From Candidatus Melainabacteria bacterium GWF2_37_15 (GTDB taxonomy: Bacteria; Cyanobacteriota; Vampirovibrionia; Gastranaerophilales; UBA9971), in NCBI GenBank assembly GCA_001784565.1, contig MFRL01000032.1, forward strand, positions 1 through 39,236: a stretch of 39,236 bases of DNA, in the 5' to 3' direction. Numbering within the stretch: position 1 is the first letter of the stretch; the number at the start of each line of letters is the position of its first letter. Of the stretch, positions 1 through 8,430 are shown piece by piece. A program made the position numbers and the translations under genes. The notes beneath the pieces were generated by a model. That model had not been told where the DNA came from. It made no database searches and saw only the letters and a program-made list of their open reading frames with translations.

Positions 1-150
1 TCTAAATATAATATGAAGTTCTTTTGATAGTCAATAAATAGGTGCATATTTTAAGAATTATTTTTTACAATAGTTTTTTTACTTGACATATGTGTTTAAT
101 AGAAAAATTTGTCATGGTTGTAGATATAGTAAATAGAGAAATTTTTACAT

Positions 151-181
151 AATAAAAGGCTGGAATTGCCAGCCTTTTATT
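151..181 (-). terminator. Rho-independent terminator after the pyrophosphatase gene
   Basis: A 13-bp perfect stem (151-163 with 169-181) closes a 5-nt loop. A T-rich tail is formed on the minus strand by the A-rich left arm. It lies 28 bases past the stop codon of the minus-strand pyrophosphatase. The stem is symmetric enough to work in both directions. Confidence 0.8.
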
Positions 182-208
182 ATGTTTCAAGCAAATTAAT
201 GCTTGTAA

Positions 209-2692
209 TTATTTTACGTGACACTCACAAACTATTGTTTCTTGTGTATTTGTAACGTCATGGTGTTCTGAATCATCGTGATCATTTTTAAGAACAGGTA
301 ATTTCATTCTATAGAATGAACGATATACAAAGAAAATTGCTGTTGCAAAGAATACCCATGCAATGTATGGAGCAAATAGCCTGAATTCTTCCTGAATAGC
401 TATTTCCATAGCTAACAGGCCGAACAGGGTAGTGAATTTGATTATAGGGTTCATAGCAACAGAGGAAGTGTCCTTATAAGGATCTCCTATTGTGTCGCCA
501 ATAACGGTTGCTGCGTGTAAAGGTGTTCCTTTTTCTTTTAATTCAGTTTCAACAATCTTTTTGGCATTATCCCAGCATCCGCCAGCATTTGCCATAAAAA
601 CAGCCTGGAAAAGACCGAATACTGCAATTGCAATTAAATAACTGACGAAAAATGCGACAGGTGCGTTAGAATTTAATGGTGCTGAGAAAAACGCAAATGA
701 TAATGAAAAGCTGAATAAAGCCATAAAGATGTTAAACATGCCTTTTTGCGCATATTTGGTGCATATTTTTACGACTTCTTTGGAATTTTCCTCTGATGCT
801 CTTTTTGTTGAAACATCCAGGTTAATATTGTTTTTTATGTATCTTACTGCTCTGTAGGCTCCTGAGACGACTGCCTGTATGGAAGCGCCGGTAAACCAGT
901 AAATTACAGCTCCTCCTGTTATAAATCCAAGCAGGGTGTATGGATTAAGCAGGTTAAGAATCATTTCAGGTTCGATATGAAGCGTATTTTTAATAACAAG
1001 TATAAGAGCAAAAATCATGGTAGTAGCACCAACAACCGCTGTGCCGATTAAGACAGGTTTGGAAGTGGCTTTAAATGTGTTACCAACGCCATCATTTTCC
1101 TCAAGATGTTGTTTTGCTTTAGTGAATTTTGGAACAAATCCATATCTCTCGCTTATTTCATTTTTAATATCAGGTAGTTCTTCTATAAGTGAGAGTTCAT
1201 ATACTGACTGAGCATTATCGGTTATAGGACCATAGCTGTCTACTGCAATAGTTACAGGACCCATTCCAAGGAATCCGAAAGCAATAAGTCCGAATGAGAA
1301 TACTGCAGGATATATCATAATGTTGTCAGGAATAAAAAGATTTGCCAGATAACCGGCAGCCATAAGAGCTACAATTGCCATACCAATCCAGAAAGCGCTG
1401 AAGTTTCCACTTACAAGACCGGACAGTACAGTTAAGGAAGCTCCTCCTTCTCTTGAAGCAGTAACTACTTCTTGTGTATGACTGCATTTTGTACTTGTGA
1501 ATACTTTTGTAAGTTCGGGAATAACTGCTGCGCCGATTGTTCCACAGCTAATAATAAGAGAAAGTGTAAGCCACATATTATTAGGCAGAGAGTAAAGCTG
1601 CCAGAAGCTTACTATAAAAGTAACAGCTATTGATAGAATAGATGTTATCCAAATCAGTGAAGTAAGTGGTTCTTCAAAATTGAATTTTTCTTTTTCTTCG
1701 TATTGTAAGCCGCATAGTGCATTGTTTATCTGATAAGCTACTATAGAAGTAAGTATCATTAAAAATCTCATTGTAAATATCCAGGTTAACAGGAGAATCT
1801 GATATTCCTGCCCAACAGCAAGGACAATAAAGCTGATTAAAGCAACTCCTGTAACTCCGTATGTTTCAAAGCCGTCTGCTGTAGGCCCAACGCTATCTCC
1901 TGCATTATCTCCTGTACAGTCTGCGATAACCCCAGGGTTTCTCGGATCATCTTCTTTAATATTTAATACTATTTTCATAAGGTCAGAACCAATATCAGCA
2001 ATTTTGGTAAATATACCACCAGCAACCCTTAAGGCACTGGCTCCAAGTGACTCACCTATTGCGAAGCCCAAGAAGCAAGCTCCTGCAAGATGTCCCGGCA
2101 TAAATAATAGTATAATGAGCATCAATAATAGTTCTACGCTGACAAGAATTACGCCTATGCTCATTCCAACTCTTAAGGGCAATTTTATTATTGCAAGCGG
2201 ATCATTTCTAAGGGCAAGAAAAGCAGTTCTTGAGTTAGCATGTGTATTCATCCTGATTCCATACCAGGAAACGAGGTATGAACCAAGTATCCCCATAATG
2301 GACCAGGCAAGTATCAGCCCAACGCTTGCTGCATTCATCTGTTGTAAGTAACCAAAATAAAAAGCTATACATGCTGCTAAAAATAATTCGAGTACTATTA
2401 AAAACTTTCCTTGTTGTATCAGGTATGTTTTACAAGTTGCAAATACAAGTTCTCCTATTTCCAGCATGGATTCGTGAACTCTTATCCTTTTAACTGCAAA
2501 GTATTCAAGTAGCCCGAAAAGTAAGCCAAAACCGCAAACCCCCATTCCTACGAGTAAAAGATAATAATTAAACGGATCGCTTTTCATGTCGGGAATTATA
2601 AGATCAGCCTCACTAGCGAAACAGGGCTGAATAAGAAATAAAACTAATACTAATAAAACAAAAACCCAGCTTTTACTGCCTAATTTTTTCAT
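209..2692 (-). CDS. hppA: Membrane-bound ion-pumping pyrophosphatase, divergent K+-independent type
   Basis: Hydrolyses cytosolic pyrophosphate and couples this to cation export across the membrane. The 827-residue protein has many hydrophobic segments and the family's substrate-site motifs: DDPRNP near residues 247-253, the following aspartate-rich DNAGD stretch, and GDPYKD near residue 735. The motif near residue 539 reads GNTFKA. Lysine at this place marks K+-independent pumps in the family, whereas K+-dependent ones have alanine. It is longer than the usual 670-770 residues and begins with a signal-peptide-like segment ending PCFASEA. Several motifs (SVGPTADGFETYG, SSVAMNP) differ from the classical consensus, so it may belong to the divergent group described as Na+-regulated proton pumps. 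The ion pumped cannot be read from the sequence. An AAGGA ribosome site lies 7 nt before the ATG. Confidence 0.93.
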   Translation of the reverse strand: MKKLGSKSWVFVLLVLVLFLIQPCFASEADLIIPDMKSDPFNYYLLLVGMGVCGFGLLFGLLEYFAVKRIRVHESMLEIGELVFATCKTYLIQQGKFLIVLELFLAACIAFYFGYLQQMNAASVGLILAWSIMGILGSYLVSWYGIRMNTHANSRTAFLALRNDPLAIIKLPLRVGMSIGVILVSVELLLMLIILLFMPGHLAGACFLGFAIGESLGASALRVAGGIFTKIADIGSDLMKIVLNIKEDDPRNPGVIADCTGDNAGDSVGPTADGFETYGVTGVALISFIVLAVGQEYQILLLTWIFTMRFLMILTSIVAYQINNALCGLQYEEKEKFNFEEPLTSLIWITSILSIAVTFIVSFWQLYSLPNNMWLTLSLIISCGTIGAAVIPELTKVFTSTKCSHTQEVVTASREGGASLTVLSGLVSGNFSAFWIGMAIVALMAAGYLANLFIPDNIMIYPAVFSFGLIAFGFLGMGPVTIAVDSYGPITDNAQSVYELSLIEELPDIKNEISERYGFVPKFTKAKQHLEENDGVGNTFKATSKPVLIGTAVVGATTMIFALILVIKNTLHIEPEMILNLLNPYTLLGFITGGAVIYWFTGASIQAVVSGAYRAVRYIKNNINLDVSTKRASEENSKEVVKICTKYAQKGMFNIFMALFSFSLSFAFFSAPLNSNAPVAFFVSYLIAIAVFGLFQAVFMANAGGCWDNAKKIVETELKEKGTPLHAATVIGDTIGDPYKDTSSVAMNPIIKFTTLFGLLAMEIAIQEEFRLFAPYIAWVFFATAIFFVYRSFYRMKLPVLKNDHDDSEHHDVTNTQETIVCECHVK

Positions 2693-2773
2693 GACTCCAT
2701 CCTTACACTAATTAAACACTATACTATTCATAATATGACGAAAGTGAAATTAAGGGAATAAAAATAATTATTT

Positions 2774-4135
2774 TTATATTAAAAATCTTAATGACATCGT
2801 TACGAGTATGAAATAAACAGCTAAACCAACTATATCAATGGCTGTGGCAATAAAAGGCCCGCTTGCAATGGCAGGATCTACCCCGATTCTTTTTAAAATA
2901 AAGGGTGAAGCAGTTCCTAATATAGTTGCAATAGCCATATTAGCTGCCATGGCAATACCAACAACGCCTCCCAGGACAACATTGTTTTTCCAGTTCCAGG
3001 TTACAAGCATAACAAGAATGCCAAAAATTAATCCTATTATCAGTCCGACTTTAAATTCCCTGAAAATATGATGTAAGGCGGAATTCATTGATACCTGTCC
3101 TGTAGATAAGCCTCTAACCATAAGAGTAACGCTTTGTGTTCCGATATTTCCTCCAAGACCTATAAGAAGAGGTATGAATATGGCTATAACCGGAAGCTGA
3201 TGTAAAATTCCTTCAAAATGATTTGCAACATTTACAGCTCCAAACGCTCCTAATAGCGTTATGAAGAGCCAGGGAGCTCTTGCTCTTATAGCAAGTCTGA
3301 TTTTTCCGGTTAATATTTCGTCCTCATCAACTAAACCTGTTGAAATACCTGATGAAGCATAAATTTCCTCGGTTGTTTCCTCTTCGTTTACATAGTGAGC
3401 ATCGTCCCAGGTTACAATCCCTTTAAGCCTGTTAAATTCATCAACTACAGGAAGTGCAAGGTACCCGTATTTTATGAGGCTATCAGCAACGTATTCCTGC
3501 TCGTCGGTTGCAGTTACCTTGAATACGTCAGTTGTCATTATACTGCCTACTTTTGCGTTAAGGGGCGAGCTTAATAAGCTCCTAAGACTAAGTACACCAA
3601 GGAGATGGTCTTCTTTGTCCACCACATACATATAGTAAAAATCAATATTTGTTTCTGCTTTGCTTCTTATATATGTAAAAGTTTCCTCAACCGTCATATT
3701 TTCATATACATACAGGTATTCGGTTGTCATTATACCGCCTGCAGTATCCTCCGGGTAGCTTAAAAGTTCCCTGATTTGAGATGACAGACGGCGTGGGAGC
3801 CTGTTAAGGTATGTGTTGACTTCTTCATCAGATAAATCCCCCAGAAAGTCAGCAAGTGAGTCATGCGGCATTTGGGAAATTATTTTTGATGATTTTTCTT
3901 CATCTATTGCTCCTAAAAGCTCAACTTGCATTTGCGGAGTAAGTTCCTCAAGCAGGTCTGCTGCTTTTTCCAGATTTAAATATTCAAAATATTTAAGCCG
4001 CTCTTCGGGAGTAATATTGTCAAAAACCTCAGCAATATCAGCGGAGTGCATGCTGTTAAGCTCGTTTTGAAGGGCTTCTTCATTAGATAGCTCAACATGT
4101 CTTTTTAGACGTTCAATTGTTTGTGCTTCAACCAC
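2774..4135 (-). CDS. mgtE: Magnesium transporter MgtE
   Basis: Inner-membrane Mg2+-selective channel that closes when cytosolic Mg2+ is high. The 453 residues show the standard order: an N-terminal superhelical domain (about 1-130, with HSADIAEVFDNI and LEKAADLLEEL), a CBS pair (about 130-260) that senses Mg2+, and a five-helix membrane domain (about 285-450) containing GGNIGTQSVTLMVRGL. Length matches the family. The start is GTG at 4135 with GAGG 7 nt upstream, and an in-frame stop lies close upstream. It is 81 bases upstream of the pyrophosphatase on the same strand, so the two may be co-transcribed. The physiological link is plausible because pyrophosphatases use Mg-PPi, but that is inference. 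Confidence 0.96.
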   Translation of the reverse strand: MVEAQTIERLKRHVELSNEEALQNELNSMHSADIAEVFDNITPEERLKYFEYLNLEKAADLLEELTPQMQVELLGAIDEEKSSKIISQMPHDSLADFLGDLSDEEVNTYLNRLPRRLSSQIRELLSYPEDTAGGIMTTEYLYVYENMTVEETFTYIRSKAETNIDFYYMYVVDKEDHLLGVLSLRSLLSSPLNAKVGSIMTTDVFKVTATDEQEYVADSLIKYGYLALPVVDEFNRLKGIVTWDDAHYVNEEETTEEIYASSGISTGLVDEDEILTGKIRLAIRARAPWLFITLLGAFGAVNVANHFEGILHQLPVIAIFIPLLIGLGGNIGTQSVTLMVRGLSTGQVSMNSALHHIFREFKVGLIIGLIFGILVMLVTWNWKNNVVLGGVVGIAMAANMAIATILGTASPFILKRIGVDPAIASGPFIATAIDIVGLAVYFILVTMSLRFLI

Positions 4136-4175
4136 TTTAATGCCTCAGTGTTTTCTCTTTTTTTAATTCTAAAAC

Positions 4176-4216
4176 AAAAAAGAGGTTTTTGCTTTAAAAA
4201 CAAAAACCTCTTTTTT
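4176..4216 (-). terminator. Strong hairpin terminator after the 113-residue orphan
   Basis: A 16-bp perfect stem (4176-4191 with 4201-4216) encloses a 9-nt loop and has runs of T/A at both ends, so it can work on both strands. It lies just past the stop of the minus-strand orphan at 4234 and isolates it from mgtE. Confidence 0.85.
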
Positions 4217-4233
4217 GAGTTAAATTTTAATTC

Positions 4234-4575
4234 TTAAGCTATGCCGCCGAATTTTGCGCCAACAGCGCTTGCATCATAGTTTTGTAGATCAGCTTTATGT
4301 GCAACCTGCGCTGCCTGATACTGACTCTGCGCTACAGGTGTGGAAAAGATACTTCCGGTTTCCTGCACAACAATCGGGTCATCTGTTTTAACGCCTGTTA
4401 ATGCTTTTACTTTGTTTTCAGGTTCTACACCGTGCGCCTGGAAGATGTTTTCGAGATCAGGCTTCCTTTGTGCTGCAAATTTGTTTTGTGGTTCCTTAAC
4501 TTGAGTCAGCGCTCCTGCCTGCTTGGCTATTTGCTCGGCAAAGCCCTGGCTTGCTACCGCTAAATTGACTGACAT
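4234..4575 (-). CDS. Small hypothetical protein, 113 residues
   Basis: I do not recognise this protein. It is soluble-looking, rich in Ala, Gln and Val, and has no signal peptide, membrane segment or cysteine. The middle part (ENIFQAHGVEPENKVKALTGV) looks helical and the tail ends in AKFGGIA. It has a good ribosome site (AAAGGAG about 9 nt before the ATG) and its own strong terminator, so it is probably a real and well-expressed single-gene unit. The upstream region to 4730 is very AT-rich with alternating TA runs and probably holds its promoter. It is likely a lineage-restricted protein of unknown role. Confidence 0.7.
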   Translation of the reverse strand: MSVNLAVASQGFAEQIAKQAGALTQVKEPQNKFAAQRKPDLENIFQAHGVEPENKVKALTGVKTDDPIVVQETGSIFSTPVAQSQYQAAQVAHKADLQNYDASAVGAKFGGIA

Positions 4576-4718
4576 GGGAAATACTCCTTTGGTTCTTACC
4601 TATTACCTTACGCTCAGTTTTTACATATAGATATACTAAATATATATACCTATATATATAAAAAACAATTGCTTTTATTTTTTTCAGTTTTCTTAAAAAT
4701 CTTAAAATTTGTTAATAT

Positions 4719-4724
4719 TACAAT
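4719..4724 (+). promoter_or_regulatory. Putative -10 box (TACAAT) placed for a leaderless mRNA
   Basis: TACAAT ends 6 nt before the ATG at 4731 and there is no Shine-Dalgarno sequence. Transcription starting about 7 nt past the box would begin at or next to the initiation codon. No convincing -35 box was found. Confidence 0.35.
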
Positions 4725-4730
4725 AATAAA

Positions 4731-5669
4731 ATGATGAAAATTTTTAAAATAATTAATGTTCTTTTTTCTTTAGCAATATTGTTTGTGCTTGTCCGTGTGG
4801 CTTTAATATTTGCTGCGGATGAATTAAAGCCTGTCATTATTATTGTAGCGATAATTCTTTTCTTTGTTAAAGCAAGGATAGGGCTGGAACACTTTGTATT
4901 AATAAGTCATTTCTTATCAAAAGGTTTTAATTATTTATATATAAAAATCAGGGGTGAAAACAAAACAGATCTTATTGTTAACCTATCGTTAGTCTTAGCA
5001 GCGCTTTTGGTTATAGTAAGCCTTATAATGTTTTTGCAAAAATCGGTAAAAACTGTTGTTTCGGTTTCTGATACTACTATTCAGGAAATTTTGGGCGTTA
5101 TGCCCGCAACTTATAAAAACGGTGCAATAAATACTTCTGCTGAGCCGGTGCAAATTCCCTTTAGAACAGAAAATCCGATAATGCACAAAACAAAGGGAGG
5201 GGAATACTATATCTTTCCGCTTGCAATATATGAAATAGCAGGAATTGTTGCAGTAAAAAACATGGAAAGCATGCTTATGCTTGGAGGAGCTGATCTGGGG
5301 CCTGTTGATATCGGTCTTGTATGGGGAAAACTGGCAGAGCCGGAAAATTATAAGAACATAAAGTTCGCCTCAGCTTTTAGACTTATGATGCCGTCAGTTA
5401 AGCGTGAAATAAATTTAGAGCGTGATTATGTTCAGACACATTTTTCACATAATCATATAATCCCCTCTAATAGTGAAATTCTTGACGCTGTTAGGAATTT
5501 AAAAGTTAATGAAAAGGTAATACTCAGAGGGTATCTTGTGGAAGTAAAAATAAAAACATCTAAATTGCAGACAGTATGGAAAAGCAGTTTGAGAAGGGAT
5601 GACCATTTGTTTAATTCGGGTGCAGGATGTGAGGTTTTTTATGTTACAGATGTGCTAAAGGAGATTTAA
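4731..5669 (+). CDS. Conserved membrane protein of unknown function
   Basis: 312 residues with three N-terminal membrane helices (about 10-28, 33-48 and 84-104), then a soluble domain of about 200 residues. The soluble part has the pattern DIGLVWGKL, HNHIIPSN, LKVNEKVILRGYLVEV, SSLRRDD and GAGCEVFYVTD. From memory this resembles an uncharacterised group common in Proteobacteria (consensus pieces like LGWG, SANMHLIPA, GDLVRLSGYLV, SLTRxDTGxGACE). No enzymatic motif is evident. It is followed 12 bases later by rsmE, so the two are probably co-transcribed. Two ATG codons stand in tandem at 4731 and 4734 with no ribosome site. Confidence 0.8.
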   Translation: MMKIFKIINVLFSLAILFVLVRVALIFAADELKPVIIIVAIILFFVKARIGLEHFVLISHFLSKGFNYLYIKIRGENKTDLIVNLSLVLAALLVIVSLIMFLQKSVKTVVSVSDTTIQEILGVMPATYKNGAINTSAEPVQIPFRTENPIMHKTKGGEYYIFPLAIYEIAGIVAVKNMESMLMLGGADLGPVDIGLVWGKLAEPENYKNIKFASAFRLMMPSVKREINLERDYVQTHFSHNHIIPSNSEILDAVRNLKVNEKVILRGYLVEVKIKTSKLQTVWKSSLRRDDHLFNSGAGCEVFYVTDVLKEI

Positions 5670-5681
5670 AGGAGACTTAGA

Positions 5682-6407
5682 TTGCCGAATTTTTTTATAG
5701 AACAACAAAATATAGATAAAAACCGGATATTTATCACACAAAAATCCGACATTAATCATATTTTAAATGTATTAAGAGCAGACAAAAAAGACACAATTAT
5801 ATTAATAGGGCCGGATAATAAAATATATGAATCTCAAATCAAAGTCATACACTCTGATTCTATTGAATGCGAAATCCTCGGCAGCTATGTGTCAGATAAA
5901 GCCTTGAAAATAAACATAACTCTTGCGCAAAGTATTATAAAGTCGCAAAAGCAGGATTTTTTAATTCAAAAGGCCACAGAACTTGGTGTAAAAGAGATTA
6001 TTCCTTTTATAAGCAGGAATACCGTGGTTAAACCGGATAAATCAAATAAAATTAAAAGATGGCAAAAAATAGTTTACGAATCCGCAAAACAATGCCAGAG
6101 AGGCGATCTTGCAAAAATAAGCGATATTATCAGCTTTGAGGAAGTGTTAAAACTTGATGGATTTGATCTTAGGGTTTTATGTTCTGAGAAAAAAGCAGAT
6201 ATTACAATAAAGCAGTTTCTGGTTCAAAATCCGCATAAATCTAATATATTGCTGATAATAGGCCCGGAAGGCGGCTGGGATGATTGTGAAATAGAGAAGT
6301 TTTTAAAAGCCGGTATAACCCCGGTAAGCCTTGGTAAGCTTGTATATAGAGCAGAAACAGCGGCTGTAACTGCAATTTCGCAGATTATCTATGAATACGA
6401 ACTGTAA
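5682..6407 (+). CDS. rsmE: 16S rRNA m3U1498 methyltransferase RsmE
   Basis: SPOUT-class methyltransferase that methylates N3 of U1498 in 16S rRNA on the assembled 30S subunit. The 241 residues show the family signature: ATELGVKEIIPFISRNTVV near residue 100, GPEGGW starting at residue 194 (cofactor-binding knot), and LVYRAETAAVTAI near the C-terminus. Length is typical. The start is TTG at 5682 with GGAGA 6 nt upstream. It sits directly behind the membrane protein at 4731 and is followed by two strong hairpins that probably end the transcript. Confidence 0.95.
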   Translation: MPNFFIEQQNIDKNRIFITQKSDINHILNVLRADKKDTIILIGPDNKIYESQIKVIHSDSIECEILGSYVSDKALKINITLAQSIIKSQKQDFLIQKATELGVKEIIPFISRNTVVKPDKSNKIKRWQKIVYESAKQCQRGDLAKISDIISFEEVLKLDGFDLRVLCSEKKADITIKQFLVQNPHKSNILLIIGPEGGWDDCEIEKFLKAGITPVSLGKLVYRAETAAVTAISQIIYEYEL

Positions 6408-6423
6408 ATAAATCTTATTTTTT

Positions 6424-6456
6424 GGCAGAGAGGCCGCCGGAGGCGGCCTCTCTGCC
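6424..6456 (+). terminator. GC-rich hairpin, likely terminator of rsmE
   Basis: A 15-bp perfect stem (6424-6438 with 6442-6456) with the triloop GGA follows a T-rich stretch and is followed by TTTT. It is almost pure GC in an AT-rich neighbourhood. It may also be a unit of a palindromic repeat family. Confidence 0.7.
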
Positions 6457-6491
6457 TTTTGGGAGTGGCGCCGAAGGCGCCACTCCCAAAA
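6457..6491 (+). repeat. Second GC-rich palindromic hairpin
   Basis: A 12-bp perfect stem (6461-6472 with 6476-6487) with the triloop GAA is extended to 16 bp by flanking TTTT/AAAA. It lies head to tail with the hairpin at 6424. The shared architecture (GC-rich stem, purine triloop) with unrelated stem sequence suggests a palindromic element class or a double terminator. Confidence 0.6.
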
Positions 6492-6633
6492 AAAGAATAG
6501 AAAAATAATTAATTGTTAACAAATGTATCAATTTTTTAAAAATCCCTTAAATTTTATCAAGCCTGCTTTATAAAAATCCGATAACTTTATTGTGCAGGCC
6601 AAACAGTTGCAGGGCTAAATAGGGATAATGTGT

Positions 6634-6792
6634 ATGTCAGATATAATCAGAAGATCACCAAATACAAATATTTCTGAATCAGTCTTATTTTTGTTGCGTG
6701 GAGCTAAAAAAAGAAGATCCATGGCTGTAGCGAAGGCAAAGATGATACAGGGACAGTTAGGGGTTGTGCCACGTCTGGTGGCGGTGAAATAA
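6634..6792 (+). CDS. Possible small basic protein, 52 residues
   Basis: The frame from ATG 6634 to TAA 6792 encodes a 52-residue protein rich in Lys and Arg, with the middle segment RGAKKRRSMAVAKAKM. AGGGA lies 8 nt upstream of this ATG, and an in-frame ATG at 6628 is less well spaced. A plus-strand terminator at 6831 supports transcription in this direction. I recognise no family. The alternative is that 6560-6855 is a structured RNA: a short stem (GCCAC/GTGGC at about 6768-6782) lies inside the frame. Confidence 0.4.
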   Translation: MSDIIRRSPNTNISESVLFLLRGAKKRRSMAVAKAKMIQGQLGVVPRLVAVK

Positions 6793-6830
6793 GTTCAGAG
6801 ATCACGGTAATTTCTTATTCCTTTGTACGG

Positions 6831-6857
6831 AATCTGCCTTAAGGCAGATTTTTTATT
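6831..6857 (+). terminator. Plus-strand terminator overlapping the cbiO stop codon
   Basis: An 8-bp stem (6831-6838 with 6843-6850) with the loop TTAA is followed by TTTTTATT. The T-run exists only on the plus strand, so it ends a plus-strand transcript, presumably the small gene at 6634. It overlaps the last codons of the minus-strand cbiO. Confidence 0.75.
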
Positions 6858-7696
6858 ATGTTGTGGTTATTAATAAGCTGTTTAAGCTCATTTTTAGTTC
6901 TTGGCGGTCTATGATTTTCAGGCAAAATTCCATTGTTTTTTAATTCATTATAAATTTCAAGAATAAGCGGCTTTTTCAGGTTTGCTTTTTCTATGAGTTC
7001 ATCATTATTAAATATAACGTCGGGAGTTCCTTCTTTTAAAACCTTGCCATTCTTCATAACCACAATAGTGTCAGCCCAGGAATAAGCTACATTAACATCA
7101 TGCGTAGATAAAATTATCGTTGTTCCTTTCTGATTAAGTTCTTCAAGGAAATCTATTATTTGTTCTTTATGTTTTGGGTCAAGATAGGTTGTAGGCTCGT
7201 CAAAAATTATGGCTTCAGGATTCATTGCTATAATGCTTGCGATAGTTACTCTTTTTTTCTGCCCATAGCTTAAAAAATGTGTTGGCTTATTCCTTAAATC
7301 ATTTATCCCTGTTGATTCTAATGCAGTATCAACGCATTTTTTAGTTTCTTCTACACATAATCCCAAATTCAACGGACCAAAAGAAACTTCCTGGCATACA
7401 TTTGCTGAAAAAAGCTGGGTGTCAGGATCCTGAAATACTATGCCCACCGATTTTCTTAGGTTCATGAGCGATTTGTTGTCATATTTCATTTCCTGGTTTT
7501 TAAAAAAAAGTTTTCCTTTTTGCGGTGTTAATATACCATTAAAATGCAGGAATAGTGTAGATTTTCCCGCACCATTTTCTCCAAGAAAAACAATTTTTTT
7601 ACCTTTTTCAATTTTTACACATATATTATCCAGCGCCTTTGTGCAGCCTGGATAGGCAAATGATACATCTTTTGCTTCTAAAATATACTCGCTCAT
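6839..7696 (-). CDS. cbiO: ECF cobalt transporter ATPase CbiO
   Basis: ATP-binding subunit that drives the energy-coupling-factor cobalt importer at the inner membrane. In 285 residues it has Walker A GENGAGKST at residues 39-47, the Q-loop FQDPDTQLF typical of ECF ATPases, the signature LSYGQ near 143, Walker B AIIFDEPT near 166 and the H-loop STHD. Its start overlaps the end of cbiQ by 4 bases. The cobalt assignment rests on cbiQ and on the cbi genes beside it; the matching CbiM and CbiN lie 14 kb away on the other strand. Confidence 0.93.
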   Translation of the reverse strand: MSEYILEAKDVSFAYPGCTKALDNICVKIEKGKKIVFLGENGAGKSTLFLHFNGILTPQKGKLFFKNQEMKYDNKSLMNLRKSVGIVFQDPDTQLFSANVCQEVSFGPLNLGLCVEETKKCVDTALESTGINDLRNKPTHFLSYGQKKRVTIASIIAMNPEAIIFDEPTTYLDPKHKEQIIDFLEELNQKGTTIILSTHDVNVAYSWADTIVVMKNGKVLKEGTPDVIFNNDELIEKANLKKPLILEIYNELKNNGILPENHRPPRTKNELKQLINNHNIIKNLP

Positions 7697-8430
7697 ACAT
7701 TAAATTCCATTAATATAAAAAATAATTCTATAACAATAATGAATACAATGTTTTTTGCTGAAAAGCAGTATTGTTTTTCCAGAATATTAAGGTTTCCGTT
7801 ATAACACCTGGATTCCAGAGAAATAAATAAATCATTAGCTTTTTTATAAGAAAGTATAAACATTGATGAAACAAGCTGGCTTAAAGACCGGAATTGGTTT
7901 TTTAAGCTGGAGTAGCCCAGTCTTGAGGATTGAGCGGTGTGGATTCTGCCGGCTATGTAAACTAATATAAATATCAACCTGTAAATTAGGCTAATAAGCT
8001 CGATTAGAATATCGGGCAATTTTAGTTTTTTTAAAACTGAGGTGAAATCAACAAGCGGCGTTGTTAAAGAAAAGAAATACAAACAGGATGCAGATCCCAA
8101 AGCCCTAAAAAACAATTTTGAGGCTGTTTCAATGCTTTGCTGGGTTATACTAAAAGAAAGCGCTGGTTCAGTATGGATTTCTATTAATATGGTTATTACC
8201 CCCAAAAACAGGAAACCAAAGGGAATAAGCATTAATTTAAAGTAAAATTTTGCTGGCACACCTGCTTTAAGAATAGTAAGAGAACTTACTGTAAGCAGTA
8301 TCAGGATTGGAGTAATAATTGAATTTGAGCTTAAGCAAACAATAATGGTCACCATAACGAAAATAAACTTTTCCATTGGGTGAACATTTATTAAATTATT
8401 TGAATAAGCGCATTTATCAATATTTAACAT
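7693..8430 (-). CDS. cbiQ: ECF cobalt transporter transmembrane protein CbiQ
   Basis: Integral membrane T-component that links the ATPases to the substrate-binding CbiMN. The 245 residues contain several hydrophobic helices, the cytoplasmic coupling region with SSRLGYSSLKNQFRSL, and SLESRCYNG near residue 210, which corresponds to the family's ExRG-type coupling motif in a somewhat degenerate form. It is first in a cbiQ-cbiO pair transcribed away from the cobalamin operon. Only 46 bases separate its start from the plus-strand kinase-like gene, too few for a riboswitch. There is no ribosome site, and a TATAGT box lies 10 nt before the ATG. Confidence 0.92.
   Translation of the reverse strand: MLNIDKCAYSNNLINVHPMEKFIFVMVTIIVCLSSNSIITPILILLTVSSLTILKAGVPAKFYFKLMLIPFGFLFLGVITILIEIHTEPALSFSITQQSIETASKLFFRALGSASCLYFFSLTTPLVDFTSVLKKLKLPDILIELISLIYRLIFILVYIAGRIHTAQSSRLGYSSLKNQFRSLSQLVSSMFILSYKKANDLFISLESRCYNGNLNILEKQYCFSAKNIVFIIVIELFFILMEFNV

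Larger units (their letters stand above)
6408..6838. other. 431-base region: hairpins, possible small gene, terminator
   Basis: It holds two tandem GC-rich hairpins (6424-6487), an AT-rich stretch, an interrupted inverted repeat (GCCTGC at 6561-6566 with GCAGGC at 6594-6599), a possible 52-codon gene (6634-6792) and a plus-strand terminator starting at 6831. The 6561-6599 repeat may be part of a structured 5' leader for the small gene. Confidence 0.6.

Noticed and set aside
83-88. TTGACA as a -35 box near the left end
   Set aside because: No -10 hexamer lies 16-18 bases downstream, and no gene starts in that direction.
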